64,000 nucleotides of DNA from an uncultured Erysipelotrichaceae bacterium (lineage in GTDB: Bacteria > Bacillota_I > Bacilli_A > RF39 > UBA660). The first letter of the stretch is position 1, and every line of letters starts with the position of its first letter. Location of the stretch: positions 62,001 through 126,000 of the forward strand of contig CACWLI010000002.1 in the NCBI GenBank assembly GCA_902761685.1, read 5' to 3'. The notes beneath the pieces are model-generated. The model did not search any database and was not told the origin of the DNA. It saw nothing but the letters and a program-made list of their open reading frames with translations. Positions 1 through 7,662 of the stretch are shown one piece after another. The position numbers and the translations under genes are program-made.

Positions 1-293
1 TTACTTCTCAATTAAATATTTTACCAACTATACTTAATTTATATGGAATTAAGAATGGTAATAATGATTATATTACTACAGATGCCTTAGATTCTAAATA
101 TGAAGGACTAGTATTCTTTAGTGATTATTCATGGTATGATGGAAATGTTTATGTTGAGAATGGTGAAGTTACTAATGGTAAACGTATTGATCCTGATAAT
201 TTAGAAGAAAAAAATCAGTATGTAAGTTATTTGGCTAAAAAGAATGACTTGACACTTAAATACAATTATTTTAAGAAAAAGAGTTCAGATTAA
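1..293 (+). CDS. LtaS-like sulfatase/phosphoglycerol transferase, C-terminal fragment
   Basis: This is the 3' end of a gene that begins before the window; the readable frame starts at base 3 and gives 96 residues before TAA. The stretch SQLNILPTILNLYGI near its start matches the conserved segment that follows the metal-binding histidines in alkaline-phosphatase-superfamily enzymes of the lipoteichoic acid synthase type. The later YEGLVFFSDYSWYDGNVYVE resembles the closing strands of that fold. The likely role is an extracytoplasmic phosphoglycerol or phosphoethanolamine transferase acting on cell-envelope polymers. Catalytic residues lie outside the window, so the substrate cannot be judged. 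A terminator follows directly. Confidence 0.7.
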   Translation, partial: TSQLNILPTILNLYGIKNGNNDYITTDALDSKYEGLVFFSDYSWYDGNVYVENGEVTNGKRIDPDNLEEKNQYVSYLAKKNDLTLKYNYFKKKSSD

Positions 294-315
294 AAACTGA
301 ACTTTTATTTTTTAT
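282..315 (+). terminator. Rho-independent terminator
   Basis: AGTTCAG (282-288) pairs with CTGAACT (297-303) and is followed by a T-rich run. The hairpin spans the stop codon of the LtaS-like gene. Confidence 0.75.
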
Positions 316-348
316 AATTTTATTATATAATCAATATTAGGAGACTAT

Positions 349-1461
349 ATGGAAAATAAAAAGGGATTTAATATTAAATTACTAATTATTATAGCTGTAG
401 TATTTTTATTAGCTATTCTTTTTTGTGTTTATATTTTTGCCATTAAAAAAGAAGATAAAGGTATGCCATATAATAATCCTAGAAAACTTGCAAATTTATA
501 TGTTGAATCAATATTAAAAGAGGATTACTCTACTGTAATAAAATGTATTTATTTTCCACAAGATACATTCATAAATAAGAGTGATATTGAAAAATATTTT
601 AAAGAAAAATCTTATTATGAAGATATTAAAGGTAAAAAAATAACTGATGTTGTTGAAACTGGTTATAATAATTATCAATTTGTTCTTAGTGATAAGAATG
701 ATAATGTGTTTAAATTTAACATTGAAGTAGTTGAAAGAACTATTAATGATTATAGGATAAATGAGAAAAATGCTTATTTAGAAAAGATGAAAATAAGTGT
801 ACCTAAGAATACTAAAGTATATATTGGTGATATATTAGTTGAAGAGCAACTAATAAAAGAAAAGGGAGAATATGATGATGAGTATTTAATTCCAGGAATT
901 GCTAAGAATACTAAAATAATTAAATTAGAAAATAAACTTGGTAGTAAAGAGTATGAGGTATTACCAAGTGAAGAAGAAAAGAATTTAGAATTAGTAATTG
1001 AGTTAAATGATGAAGAATTATTAAATAGAGCTAGATCATTTATTAAAGATTCTTGGAATACTATGTATAGAGAATATAAAAATGGAAGCGATGTTAGCAA
1101 AGTAAAATATCTATTTGATGAAAAGAATACAGATGAAGTTATAAAAAAATATTATAAAAATGGATTTGATAAGATTTCTCAGGGTACTAGTTCAAGTAGT
1201 GAAAATATTAATTTTGAACTTACAGATGTAATTAAAGGCAATGATACTAATTATGTTATTGGTGATGATTTAATTGATATTAGTTTTGGTTATAAATTAA
1301 AGTGGCAATGGCATGTTAAAGGATATTCTTCTAAGATTAATAAAGATTTGAGAAGATATTCAGGTATTAGACTTAAAATTGATGGTGATACTTTTAAAAT
1401 ATATGATGTATTAGATACTGGATTATATTCTATATCTAATGAGTATATGAAGGAGTTTTAA
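349..1461 (+). CDS. Membrane-anchored protein of unknown function
   Basis: This 370-residue protein has a positively charged start followed by one long hydrophobic segment (about residues 9-32). The remaining ~335 residues should therefore lie outside the membrane, most likely outside the cell. The outer part is rich in Lys, Glu, Asn and Tyr and has no cysteine pair or catalytic motif that I recognise. Its layout (one anchor, then two alpha/beta-looking segments around residues 45-135 and 225-365) recalls extracytoplasmic sensor-like proteins such as TcaA, but I see no specific signature. GGAG lies before the ATG. It is a single-gene unit closed by a terminator. Function unknown. Confidence 0.7.
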   Translation: MENKKGFNIKLLIIIAVVFLLAILFCVYIFAIKKEDKGMPYNNPRKLANLYVESILKEDYSTVIKCIYFPQDTFINKSDIEKYFKEKSYYEDIKGKKITDVVETGYNNYQFVLSDKNDNVFKFNIEVVERTINDYRINEKNAYLEKMKISVPKNTKVYIGDILVEEQLIKEKGEYDDEYLIPGIAKNTKIIKLENKLGSKEYEVLPSEEEKNLELVIELNDEELLNRARSFIKDSWNTMYREYKNGSDVSKVKYLFDEKNTDEVIKKYYKNGFDKISQGTSSSSENINFELTDVIKGNDTNYVIGDDLIDISFGYKLKWQWHVKGYSSKINKDLRRYSGIRLKIDGDTFKIYDVLDTGLYSISNEYMKEF

Positions 1462-1462
1462 A

Positions 1463-1492
1463 AAAGAAGATATTTAGTATCTTCTTTTTATA
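1463..1492. terminator. Bidirectional terminator hairpin
   Basis: AAAGAAGATA (1463-1472) pairs with TATCTTCTTT (1478-1487). T-runs on one side and A-runs on the other let it serve both the + gene ending at 1461 and the - gene ending at 1488. Confidence 0.75.
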
Positions 1493-1682
1493 TTGGTAAT
1501 TTTTTATATAAGTAATAAATTACAAAAGCAATTATAAAAATTGTATAAATAATTTTTAAAATAAATGATAATATTTTTACAAATGTTTTATTATTTACTT
1601 TTTTATCCAAATAATTAGTTGGTTTTTTATAGAATAGGTATCCAAAACCATCATTATAAAATTGACGAATTAATTCTTTCAT
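1488..1682 (-). CDS. Small membrane protein, coupled to glycosyltransferase
   Basis: A 64-residue protein with a polar, positively charged N-terminal half and one hydrophobic segment (about residues 38-60). Its ATG overlaps the stop codon of the upstream GT2 glycosyltransferase in an ATGA arrangement, and GGTGA in the end of that gene serves as ribosome binding site. The two are therefore very likely translated together. By position it could be a small partner of the membrane glycosyltransferase, but it matches no family I know and that role is inferred from context only. Confidence 0.6.
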   Translation of the reverse strand: MKELIRQFYNDGFGYLFYKKPTNYLDKKVNNKTFVKILSFILKIIYTIFIIAFVIYYLYKKLPI

Positions 1683-3187
1683 TTTTCACCAACCTTATCT
1701 AAGTCTTCTATTGTCACTTTACTTTCATGTGGTATTGGTTTCCATGTAACATGCATAAATAGTGCAGCATATATTGTATATCTTCCAATTATATCAAATG
1801 TTGGCCATGTAAATACAAATAAAACTTTATCTATGAATTTCATTTTCTTTATTCTATTATGTTCTATTATAAATAAATATATAGCCATTCCCATATTTGT
1901 AAAATATGCTCCAATTCTATATAGTATTCTAAACCAAATAGATAATATCATTCCTAAGAATAATGCTTTATAACCTGGATTTATATTAATTCTTATATTA
2001 GCAATACTTCTTAAGAATTTGGTTAAATATGATCCTCCACTAAATAAACTTATATCACTAATACCATTTAAATAACAATAGCATGAATAAATAAATACAG
2101 AAACTATTAGCCATCTTACTAAGTTAATAAATGATATTGGTGTTAATTGTACTAAAGTATCAAATGATGCGAATCTATGTCTAATTGATTCAACTATATC
2201 AAGTAATATTGTTTTAATAGTTTTCTTTTTATTTTGTTTTTCTTTGTTTTTATTCCAATTTGTTTTTAAAAATGTTTTTCCAAAAAATATATTAATAAAT
2301 AGATATGGTCCAGATTCAACGAATGCTTGTAAGTGACCTTTTGACCAACGTAATCTTTGTCTTAGTGCAACTTTTAAACTAACTGGTTGTTCATCAAAAA
2401 ATTCTGCTTCATCTTGATATGTTATTTGATAACCTTGGGCAACAGCATCTGCTGTAAGAGCTCTATCTTCTGTAAGAGAAGTATATTTCCAACCATCTTT
2501 AACAATTTCATTTGAAAATAAGAATCCTGTTCCTTGAATATTTGTTGCTAATCTAAATATACTTCTAGCTCTATGATTTGTTCTAATTGATCTAATCCAA
2601 TGTAGTGCATATGTTGATGCAATCCAATTTTCATCAAAGTTTTTTGTATTTCTGTATGAAGTAATTATTTTGCATCCTTCATCAAAAGCATCATTCATTT
2701 TTGTTAAATAATTACTTTTCAATAAATTATCAGCATCAAATATAAAAAATCCTTCAAATGAATCAATTTTATAATCTTTTTCTATATTTTTAAATAAATA
2801 TTGTAGAGCAAATCCTTTTGTTCTATGTTCGTCATCGAATCTTTCATATACAATAGCTCCTTTTTTCTTTGCTATTTCAGCTGTATCGTCTGTACAGTTA
2901 TCTGCTACTACAAATATTGTATACATATCACTTGGGTAGTCTTGTTTTTTAATGCTATCTATTAAGTTACCTATTACGTATTTTTCGTTTCTTGCAGCAA
3001 TACAAATACCATATTTGTGGTATTTTTTTGCTTTTTTAAACTTTCTAGTAAACAACATACCAACAACAAAATAAATAGCTTTGTGTGCAACTATAATACT
3101 TAGTATTAATCCTATAGTATCATATACTTTTTTACTAGCTAAGTAAGAATTTCCAATATAAGTTATTATTGAGTTTAATACTTCCAT
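1679..3187 (-). CDS. Membrane GT2 processive-type glycosyltransferase
   Basis: A 502-residue inverting glycosyltransferase of family GT2, of the BcsA/NodC/hyaluronan-synthase architecture. A hydrophobic segment at residues 22-47 precedes a GT-A domain starting at CIAARNEK (about 62). DADN (151-154) is the DXD-type metal/nucleotide motif, TED (239-241) supplies the catalytic acid/base region, and QRLRW (277-281) is the QXXRW acceptor motif. Several membrane helices follow (about 350-480). The family builds polysaccharide or glycolipid from UDP-sugars at the membrane; the sugar cannot be told from sequence. GAGG precedes the ATG. The small membrane protein at 1488-1682 is coupled to it and a SleB-like hydrolase gene lies just upstream. 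Confidence 0.85.
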   Translation of the reverse strand: MEVLNSIITYIGNSYLASKKVYDTIGLILSIIVAHKAIYFVVGMLFTRKFKKAKKYHKYGICIAARNEKYVIGNLIDSIKKQDYPSDMYTIFVVADNCTDDTAEIAKKKGAIVYERFDDEHRTKGFALQYLFKNIEKDYKIDSFEGFFIFDADNLLKSNYLTKMNDAFDEGCKIITSYRNTKNFDENWIASTYALHWIRSIRTNHRARSIFRLATNIQGTGFLFSNEIVKDGWKYTSLTEDRALTADAVAQGYQITYQDEAEFFDEQPVSLKVALRQRLRWSKGHLQAFVESGPYLFINIFFGKTFLKTNWNKNKEKQNKKKTIKTILLDIVESIRHRFASFDTLVQLTPISFINLVRWLIVSVFIYSCYCYLNGISDISLFSGGSYLTKFLRSIANIRININPGYKALFLGMILSIWFRILYRIGAYFTNMGMAIYLFIIEHNRIKKMKFIDKVLFVFTWPTFDIIGRYTIYAALFMHVTWKPIPHESKVTIEDLDKVGEK

Positions 3188-3235
3188 AAATATACAACCT
3201 CGCTAATAAATTATATCATATATATGTAAAAAAGA

Positions 3236-3664
3236 CTAATATAACTCTTCACATACTCCTGGATCTGGTGCATAAAAGCAATGACTTTTATATCTACCAG
3301 TATTTCTTTGATTAAACCATGTTTTTTTACAATCATCATTTCCACTTGGTGCATAAAACCATAATGCATTTGTGGCAGGATAATAATATTCACCTTTTAG
3401 TACTCTTAATGCTAATTCTTTTTCTTTTTTAGTAGCACTTCCACTGTTAAATAAACTACTATTAGTACCAACAAAACCACCTGGTCGCTGATATATTACA
3501 TCTGTTATTGTTCTAATGTTTTTAAAGTCTAAACAATTAGATATAGCTCTATTAACAATAACATTACCTACCATAAGCATGGCAAGTTCACCTTCAGATA
3601 GTGCTTCTGCTCTCATTAATCTAGCACATAAATCTAATTCTTTATCTGTATATTTTATAAGCAT
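3236..3664 (-). CDS. SleB/CwlJ-like cell wall hydrolase
   Basis: A 142-residue protein of the Hydrolase_2 (SleB/CwlJ) family. RAEALSEGE (about 18-26) carries the conserved catalytic-type Glu, and GNVIVNR, PGGF and NALWFYAP are further family blocks. In spore formers these enzymes cut cortex peptidoglycan during germination; relatives also act on vegetative walls. It has no signal peptide, no LysM and no peptidoglycan-binding domain, so it resembles the CwlJ-type catalytic core. It lies 48 nt upstream of the GT2 gene on the same strand and may share its transcript. The CotJ-type genes at 40.9-41.9 kb are another spore-associated family in the window. Confidence 0.85.
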   Translation of the reverse strand: MLIKYTDKELDLCARLMRAEALSEGELAMLMVGNVIVNRAISNCLDFKNIRTITDVIYQRPGGFVGTNSSLFNSGSATKKEKELALRVLKGEYYYPATNALWFYAPSGNDDCKKTWFNQRNTGRYKSHCFYAPDPGVCEELY

Positions 3665-3702
3665 AAAATCACCTATATTATTATATGAATTATTTTCTTT
3701 TA

Positions 3703-3711
3703 TGATATAAT
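3703..3711 (+). promoter_or_regulatory. Extended -10 promoter element
   Basis: TGATATAAT, an extended -10 (TGnTATAAT), lies 17 nt before the ATG of the small acidic gene at 3729. No good -35 is visible. Confidence 0.5.
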
Positions 3712-3728
3712 GATAATAGGTGATAAAT

Positions 3729-3914
3729 ATGGCGATTAGAAAAATTAAATTTAATGATACATATATTTATGTTGAAGATGAAATTGATGAAAATGAAACT
3801 GGAATTGTAACTTATGTTGAAAATGAAAAAATAGATGATACAGTTGAAATTGAACCTGTTAAAATAGATATAAGTGATGATGAAATAGATTTGGTAGGTG
3901 AAAACAATGAGTAG
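3729..3914 (+). CDS. Small acidic protein, coupled to the next gene
   Basis: A 61-residue, strongly acidic protein rich in Asp, Glu and Ile, with no cysteine and no hydrophobic helix. I chose ATG 3729 over the in-frame GTG at 3720 because AGGTGAT (3717-3723) sits at the right distance from 3729 and would overlap the GTG. Its stop overlaps the start of the next gene by 8 nt. The alternating acidic and hydrophobic residues suggest a beta-rich or binding-partner protein. I recognise no family. Confidence 0.6.
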   Translation: MAIRKIKFNDTYIYVEDEIDENETGIVTYVENEKIDDTVEIEPVKIDISDDEIDLVGENNE

Positions 3915-5340
3915 TTCACTGCCAGACACTAATTTAGTACCTGATAAAACAAATAATAGAGAAATTGAAGAGTTTTTAAATAATGCATATATTTTAGCAA
4001 GATCTAACCCTTCAACATATATAACTGGTGATATGATATATTCACTACTTAAAGATTATCATTTAAAACAAAATGAAGTTGATCAATATGGTAGAGGAAT
4101 TGATACTAGATATATGTTTGAAAGATGGGAAAATAATTTTAAAAATAGAAAAACTAAAGCATTTTGTGATGAAGTAAATTTTAAATATTGGTTTCAATTT
4201 ATTAATGATATGAGAGTTCCTTATAAAGGAGAACGTGTGGAATATATTAAACTATATATTCCGATTGATTATAATCATTTAGAAGAAGGGGTTAATGAGT
4301 TATTTTCATTTCTAGAGAGAGAAAGAATTCCACATTTATCTAAAGTTGGATCTAAGATGAGAGTTGATAATGTAATTGTTAGATTAAGAAAAGGTGATGT
4401 AACTTCTGCTAAAAAAGTAATTGATTTTGTTGGTAGTAATCTATATTTAAGAAATGGATTAAATAGTTGTAATCCATTTATTCCAACCAGAAATGGCGTT
4501 GGATTTATGAATGAACATGGTAATAGTTATAATACTGATATTGCAAATATAATATCATCTTATATTAATAAATGTATTCGTATTAATAGAAAACCTAATA
4601 TAGAAGAATTTAGAGAGTTTGTAACTCAAAATACAGAGGATAAAGACTTAGTAGAAACATTTAATAAATGTAGTAGTATTGAAAGAAAAAGAGTACCACA
4701 AAGAATAGATAGTATTGAAAAAAAAACTTCACTATTAATGGATGCATTAAAAGCAACATATTTAAAATATGGAATTGAACAAATTAAAATTGCATTAACT
4801 AATATTATTAAATATGGTTATTATAATAATATAACTAATGGTACAAATATTATGAGATTAAGAGATAATCTAAGTGAAAATGTTTCTCCAAAAGATGTAT
4901 ATAATATTGTATCTAATTCCCTTAAATCTTTAACAAATGGTGGTATTAGTTTAGATAGAGGATTAGATAGTGGAATTAGTGTTTATTGTATATTGTTATT
5001 TTCTAATGATCTTAGTTTTATAATTGATGAAATTGCATCTGTTACATTAGAAAATCATGGTCCTGAACAAGTGGTTTATGCACTAAATAAATTCTATAGA
5101 ACAGGAAATGTTGATTCATTTTCATCTTTTAGTAAAGAAAGTAAAGATATAAATTATAGAAGAAAAATGGCTATGCTATTTAATAGAGATAATTTAATGA
5201 ATGCAATTAAAATATCCTTACAGAATAAAGGTGTAATGGTTAATGATACAAGGCCTGAGAATTTAATAGATTGCTATGTTGATAATTTAATAAAAGGACA
5301 CTATAATAAAATGTCTGAAAGACCAAAAATGATAGCATAA
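3907..5340 (+). CDS. Unknown protein, possible HopA1-like region
   Basis: A 477-residue soluble protein. ATG 3907 is preferred over GTG 3898 because AGGTG (3896-3900) is then a correctly spaced ribosome binding site. Residues ~100-210 run through YIKLYIPIDYNH, a Lys-Val pair, MRVDNVIVRLRKGD and NPFIPTRNGVGFMNEHGNSYN. This order (Lys, then Arg-x-Asp before a beta strand, then a Pro-Phe / Gly-Val-Gly-Phe block) reminds me of HopA1-type effector domains and the related lyase fold, but the likeness is weak. The C-terminal half is helical and unrecognised. There is no signal peptide or membrane segment. It is co-translated with the acidic protein upstream and closed by a terminator. Confidence 0.55.
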   Translation: MSSSLPDTNLVPDKTNNREIEEFLNNAYILARSNPSTYITGDMIYSLLKDYHLKQNEVDQYGRGIDTRYMFERWENNFKNRKTKAFCDEVNFKYWFQFINDMRVPYKGERVEYIKLYIPIDYNHLEEGVNELFSFLERERIPHLSKVGSKMRVDNVIVRLRKGDVTSAKKVIDFVGSNLYLRNGLNSCNPFIPTRNGVGFMNEHGNSYNTDIANIISSYINKCIRINRKPNIEEFREFVTQNTEDKDLVETFNKCSSIERKRVPQRIDSIEKKTSLLMDALKATYLKYGIEQIKIALTNIIKYGYYNNITNGTNIMRLRDNLSENVSPKDVYNIVSNSLKSLTNGGISLDRGLDSGISVYCILLFSNDLSFIIDEIASVTLENHGPEQVVYALNKFYRTGNVDSFSSFSKESKDINYRRKMAMLFNRDNLMNAIKISLQNKGVMVNDTRPENLIDCYVDNLIKGHYNKMSERPKMIA

Positions 5341-5369
5341 AAAAAGTAATCAAACGATTACTTTTTTTT
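5341..5369. terminator. Bidirectional terminator hairpin
   Basis: AAAGTAATC (5343-5351) pairs with GATTACTTT (5356-5364), loop AAAC, followed by a T run. It separates the + gene ending at 5340 from the - gene ending at 5368. Confidence 0.8.
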
Positions 5370-5919
5370 ATTGTTTTACTTCTAATAATAGTTTGTTAAC
5401 TTTTCTTGATAATAATAATGTTATAGCTGTATTAATAATTAATGATGCTCCTTCTATTCTAGTAATAATTTTTGCTAAAAATAATGGATCATATATGATA
5501 AAGCAACCAGCTATAAATACAAGTATGATGATAGATAAATATATCCACCAAGAAATTGTTCTACTTTGTTTAAATTTTAATATATCTTTTAAATTCATAA
5601 GTGAACTGACTATTAAAATAATACCAACAAATACATTAATTATTCTAATTATCCAAGTAGGATTTATAAATATAAATATACTAAGTGCAATTGCAGCAAC
5701 ACTAATAATTAAATAAATGATATCACCATTTGTTTCAATACCTTTATTTTGTATTATTTTTATTAGATATCCAATACCTCCAAGCATTAATATACTTGCA
5801 ATTAAGTATCCTCCAATACTAAGTGATTCTATTGGGAAAATTAACAGTAAAACTCCAAGTAATAAGAATATTAAAGCATTAACGCCACTATTCCATCTAA
5901 GTAATGCATATTTTGACAT
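5368..5919 (-). CDS. DUF308 (HdeD-like) membrane protein
   Basis: A 183-residue protein made almost entirely of about six hydrophobic helices in three pairs. Small Gly-rich turns such as GGYLIASILMLGGIGYL and a repeat of the motif around IINVFVGIILIVSSLMNL are typical of the DUF308/HdeD family. HdeD in enterobacteria is linked to acid resistance; in Firmicutes the role is not known. Ribosome binding site GGAGG lies before the ATG. It is a single-gene unit. Confidence 0.75.
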   Translation of the reverse strand: MSKYALLRWNSGVNALIFLLLGVLLLIFPIESLSIGGYLIASILMLGGIGYLIKIIQNKGIETNGDIIYLIISVAAIALSIFIFINPTWIIRIINVFVGIILIVSSLMNLKDILKFKQSRTISWWIYLSIIILVFIAGCFIIYDPLFLAKIITRIEGASLIINTAITLLLSRKVNKLLLEVKQ

Positions 5920-6041
5920 ATTTACCTCCTAACTTGGTTTAATTATATCACAATTAATCATTGTAAAAAAGTGTAAAATATATAGAATAGTATTTTAAAT
6001 AAATAGTTATTTTTTATAAAATAAAAATAGGAGATTATATT

Positions 6042-7403
6042 ATGGAAGTAAATAAAGAAATGTTTAGAGAATATGATATAAGAGGAGTATATGGAACTGA
6101 TTTAAGTGGAGAAGTTGCATATTTAATTGGTAAGGCTTTTGGTACAAAGTTAAGACAAAAGAATATACCATCAACGGTAGTAGCTTATGATAATAGACTT
6201 AGTTCAGTAGAGTTAGAAGAAAATTTAGTTCGTGGATTAGTTGAAACTGGTATCCATGTATTAAGACTAGGACTTGCTACTACACCAATGTGTTATTTTG
6301 CTGCTAATTATTTAAATACTAATTCTAGTATGATGATTACTGCTTCTCATAATCCAAAAGAATATAATGGATTTAAATTTTCATATAATGGTATTCATAA
6401 TGCTTATGGAGATTCTGTTAAAGAAATATATGATATTATTTCTAGTGGTAAGTTTGAAAGTGGTAATGGAAGTACTGAAAATGTTGACATTAGAGATGAA
6501 TATATTCATTTAATATGTGATAAATTATCATTTGGTGATAGAAAGATAAAAGTTGTTTATGATCCAGGAAATGGAACTGGAAGTATAATAGCTGATACAA
6601 TATTTGAACATTTACCTATGATTGAAAGTATAGGAATATGTAATGAATCTGATGGTAATTTTCCTAGTCATCATCCTGATCCATGCGTTGAAGAAAATTT
6701 AACTATGTTAAAAGAGAAAGTTATTAGTGAGCATGCTGACTTAGGTGTTGGATATGATGGAGATGCTGATAGAGTTGGTTTTGTTGATGAAAAAGGCACA
6801 TTTATTGATATAGATAAATTCTTAATTATAATGTGGAAATATTTATATGATAAAGTAGATAAAAAAGAATGTTTATTTGATGTAAAATGTTCTAAAGCCT
6901 TAGAAGATGAACTTATTAAATTAGGAGTAAAACCTATTGAGTATAGAACGGGAAACTCTTATACAAGAGCAGCTTCTGCAGAGGGTGATTATCCTCTTAG
7001 TGGAGAATTATCCGGTCATGTATATTTTAGGGATAAATTTCCTGGATATGATGATGGAATATATGTTGGTATGAGATTAATTGAAATGTTATCTCATAGT
7101 GATAAACCACTTAGTAGTTACTTAGAATCTATTGTTAAATATTATAGTACTCCTGAGTTAAAGTTTGCTGTTAGTGATGAAACTAAGTTTGAAATAGTAA
7201 ATAAAATTAAAGAATATTGTGATTCTAAAAACTATAATTATATTACAATCGATGGAGTTAAAGCTAAATTTGATGATGGTTTTGCATTAGTAAGAGCATC
7301 TAATACTGGACCAAATATTACTGCTAGATTTGAAGCCACTACTGAAAGTAGATTAAATGAAATTAGAAATGAATTTGAAAGTGAGTTAAAAAAGTATATT
7401 TAA
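6042..7403 (+). CDS. Phosphomannomutase/phosphoglucomutase
   Basis: A 453-residue alpha-D-phosphohexomutase of the AlgC/ManB (CpsG) type. TASHNPKEYNG holds the phosphoserine (Ser102); DGDADR (239-244) is the Mg2+-binding loop; GELSGH (321-326) is the sugar-specificity loop; RASNTGPNITARFE near the C-terminus binds phosphate. The enzyme interconverts sugar 1- and 6-phosphates and so feeds nucleotide-sugar precursors for surface glycans and lipids. Mannose versus glucose preference cannot be read safely. GGAG precedes the ATG. It is monocistronic, with the stop codon inside the terminator hairpin. Confidence 0.88.
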   Translation: MEVNKEMFREYDIRGVYGTDLSGEVAYLIGKAFGTKLRQKNIPSTVVAYDNRLSSVELEENLVRGLVETGIHVLRLGLATTPMCYFAANYLNTNSSMMITASHNPKEYNGFKFSYNGIHNAYGDSVKEIYDIISSGKFESGNGSTENVDIRDEYIHLICDKLSFGDRKIKVVYDPGNGTGSIIADTIFEHLPMIESIGICNESDGNFPSHHPDPCVEENLTMLKEKVISEHADLGVGYDGDADRVGFVDEKGTFIDIDKFLIIMWKYLYDKVDKKECLFDVKCSKALEDELIKLGVKPIEYRTGNSYTRAASAEGDYPLSGELSGHVYFRDKFPGYDDGIYVGMRLIEMLSHSDKPLSSYLESIVKYYSTPELKFAVSDETKFEIVNKIKEYCDSKNYNYITIDGVKAKFDDGFALVRASNTGPNITARFEATTESRLNEIRNEFESELKKYI

Positions 7404-7416
7404 TATACTTTTTTTA
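7388..7416 (+). terminator. Rho-independent terminator
   Basis: AAAAAAGTATAT pairs with ATATACTTTTTT around a short TTA loop. The hairpin includes the stop codon of the phosphohexomutase gene. Confidence 0.75.
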
Positions 7417-7482
7417 TGTAAAAATAATAATAATCTATTTAACTGATTATTTTTATAAGTTATAATTATTATGGAGGATTAT

Positions 7483-7662
7483 ATGATATTACTAGAATAC
7501 ATTGAAACTGAAAAATATGGTAAGTTAGCTCATTTTCTTACAGATGATAATATTGATTTATTCTCTAAAGTAATAGAGGAAAATGGTGATATTATTTATA
7601 GTGAATTAAGTGATGAGGAACAAGAAAAATTAAGAAAAGAGTTATTAGATGACAAAGCTTAA
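7483..7662 (+). CDS. Small acidic protein, coupled to a HEXXH protein
   Basis: A 59-residue soluble protein with an acidic second half (SELSDEEQEKLRKELLDD). The in-frame ATG at 7471 is rejected because GGAGG (7473-7477) lies inside it and is ideally placed for ATG 7483. The stop codon overlaps the start of the 597-residue HEXXH gene by 14 nt in another frame, so the two are translationally coupled. The stable one-to-one coupling suggests a partner, chaperone or inhibitor of the putative peptidase, but that is inference; I recognise no family. Confidence 0.6.
   Translation: MILLEYIETEKYGKLAHFLTDDNIDLFSKVIEENGDIIYSELSDEEQEKLRKELLDDKA

Noticed and set aside
774..1100. 108-codon open frame on the - strand
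   Set aside because: It lies wholly inside the membrane-anchored protein gene on + and has no ribosome binding site; it is a shadow frame.
3211..3393. 60-codon - strand frame overlapping the SleB-like gene
   Set aside because: It is another frame of the SleB/CwlJ-like gene, whose protein shows clear family motifs; this one has none.
5393..5932. Two + strand open frames of 107 and 71 codons
   Set aside because: Both are antisense to the DUF308 gene, which has family sequence and a good ribosome binding site.
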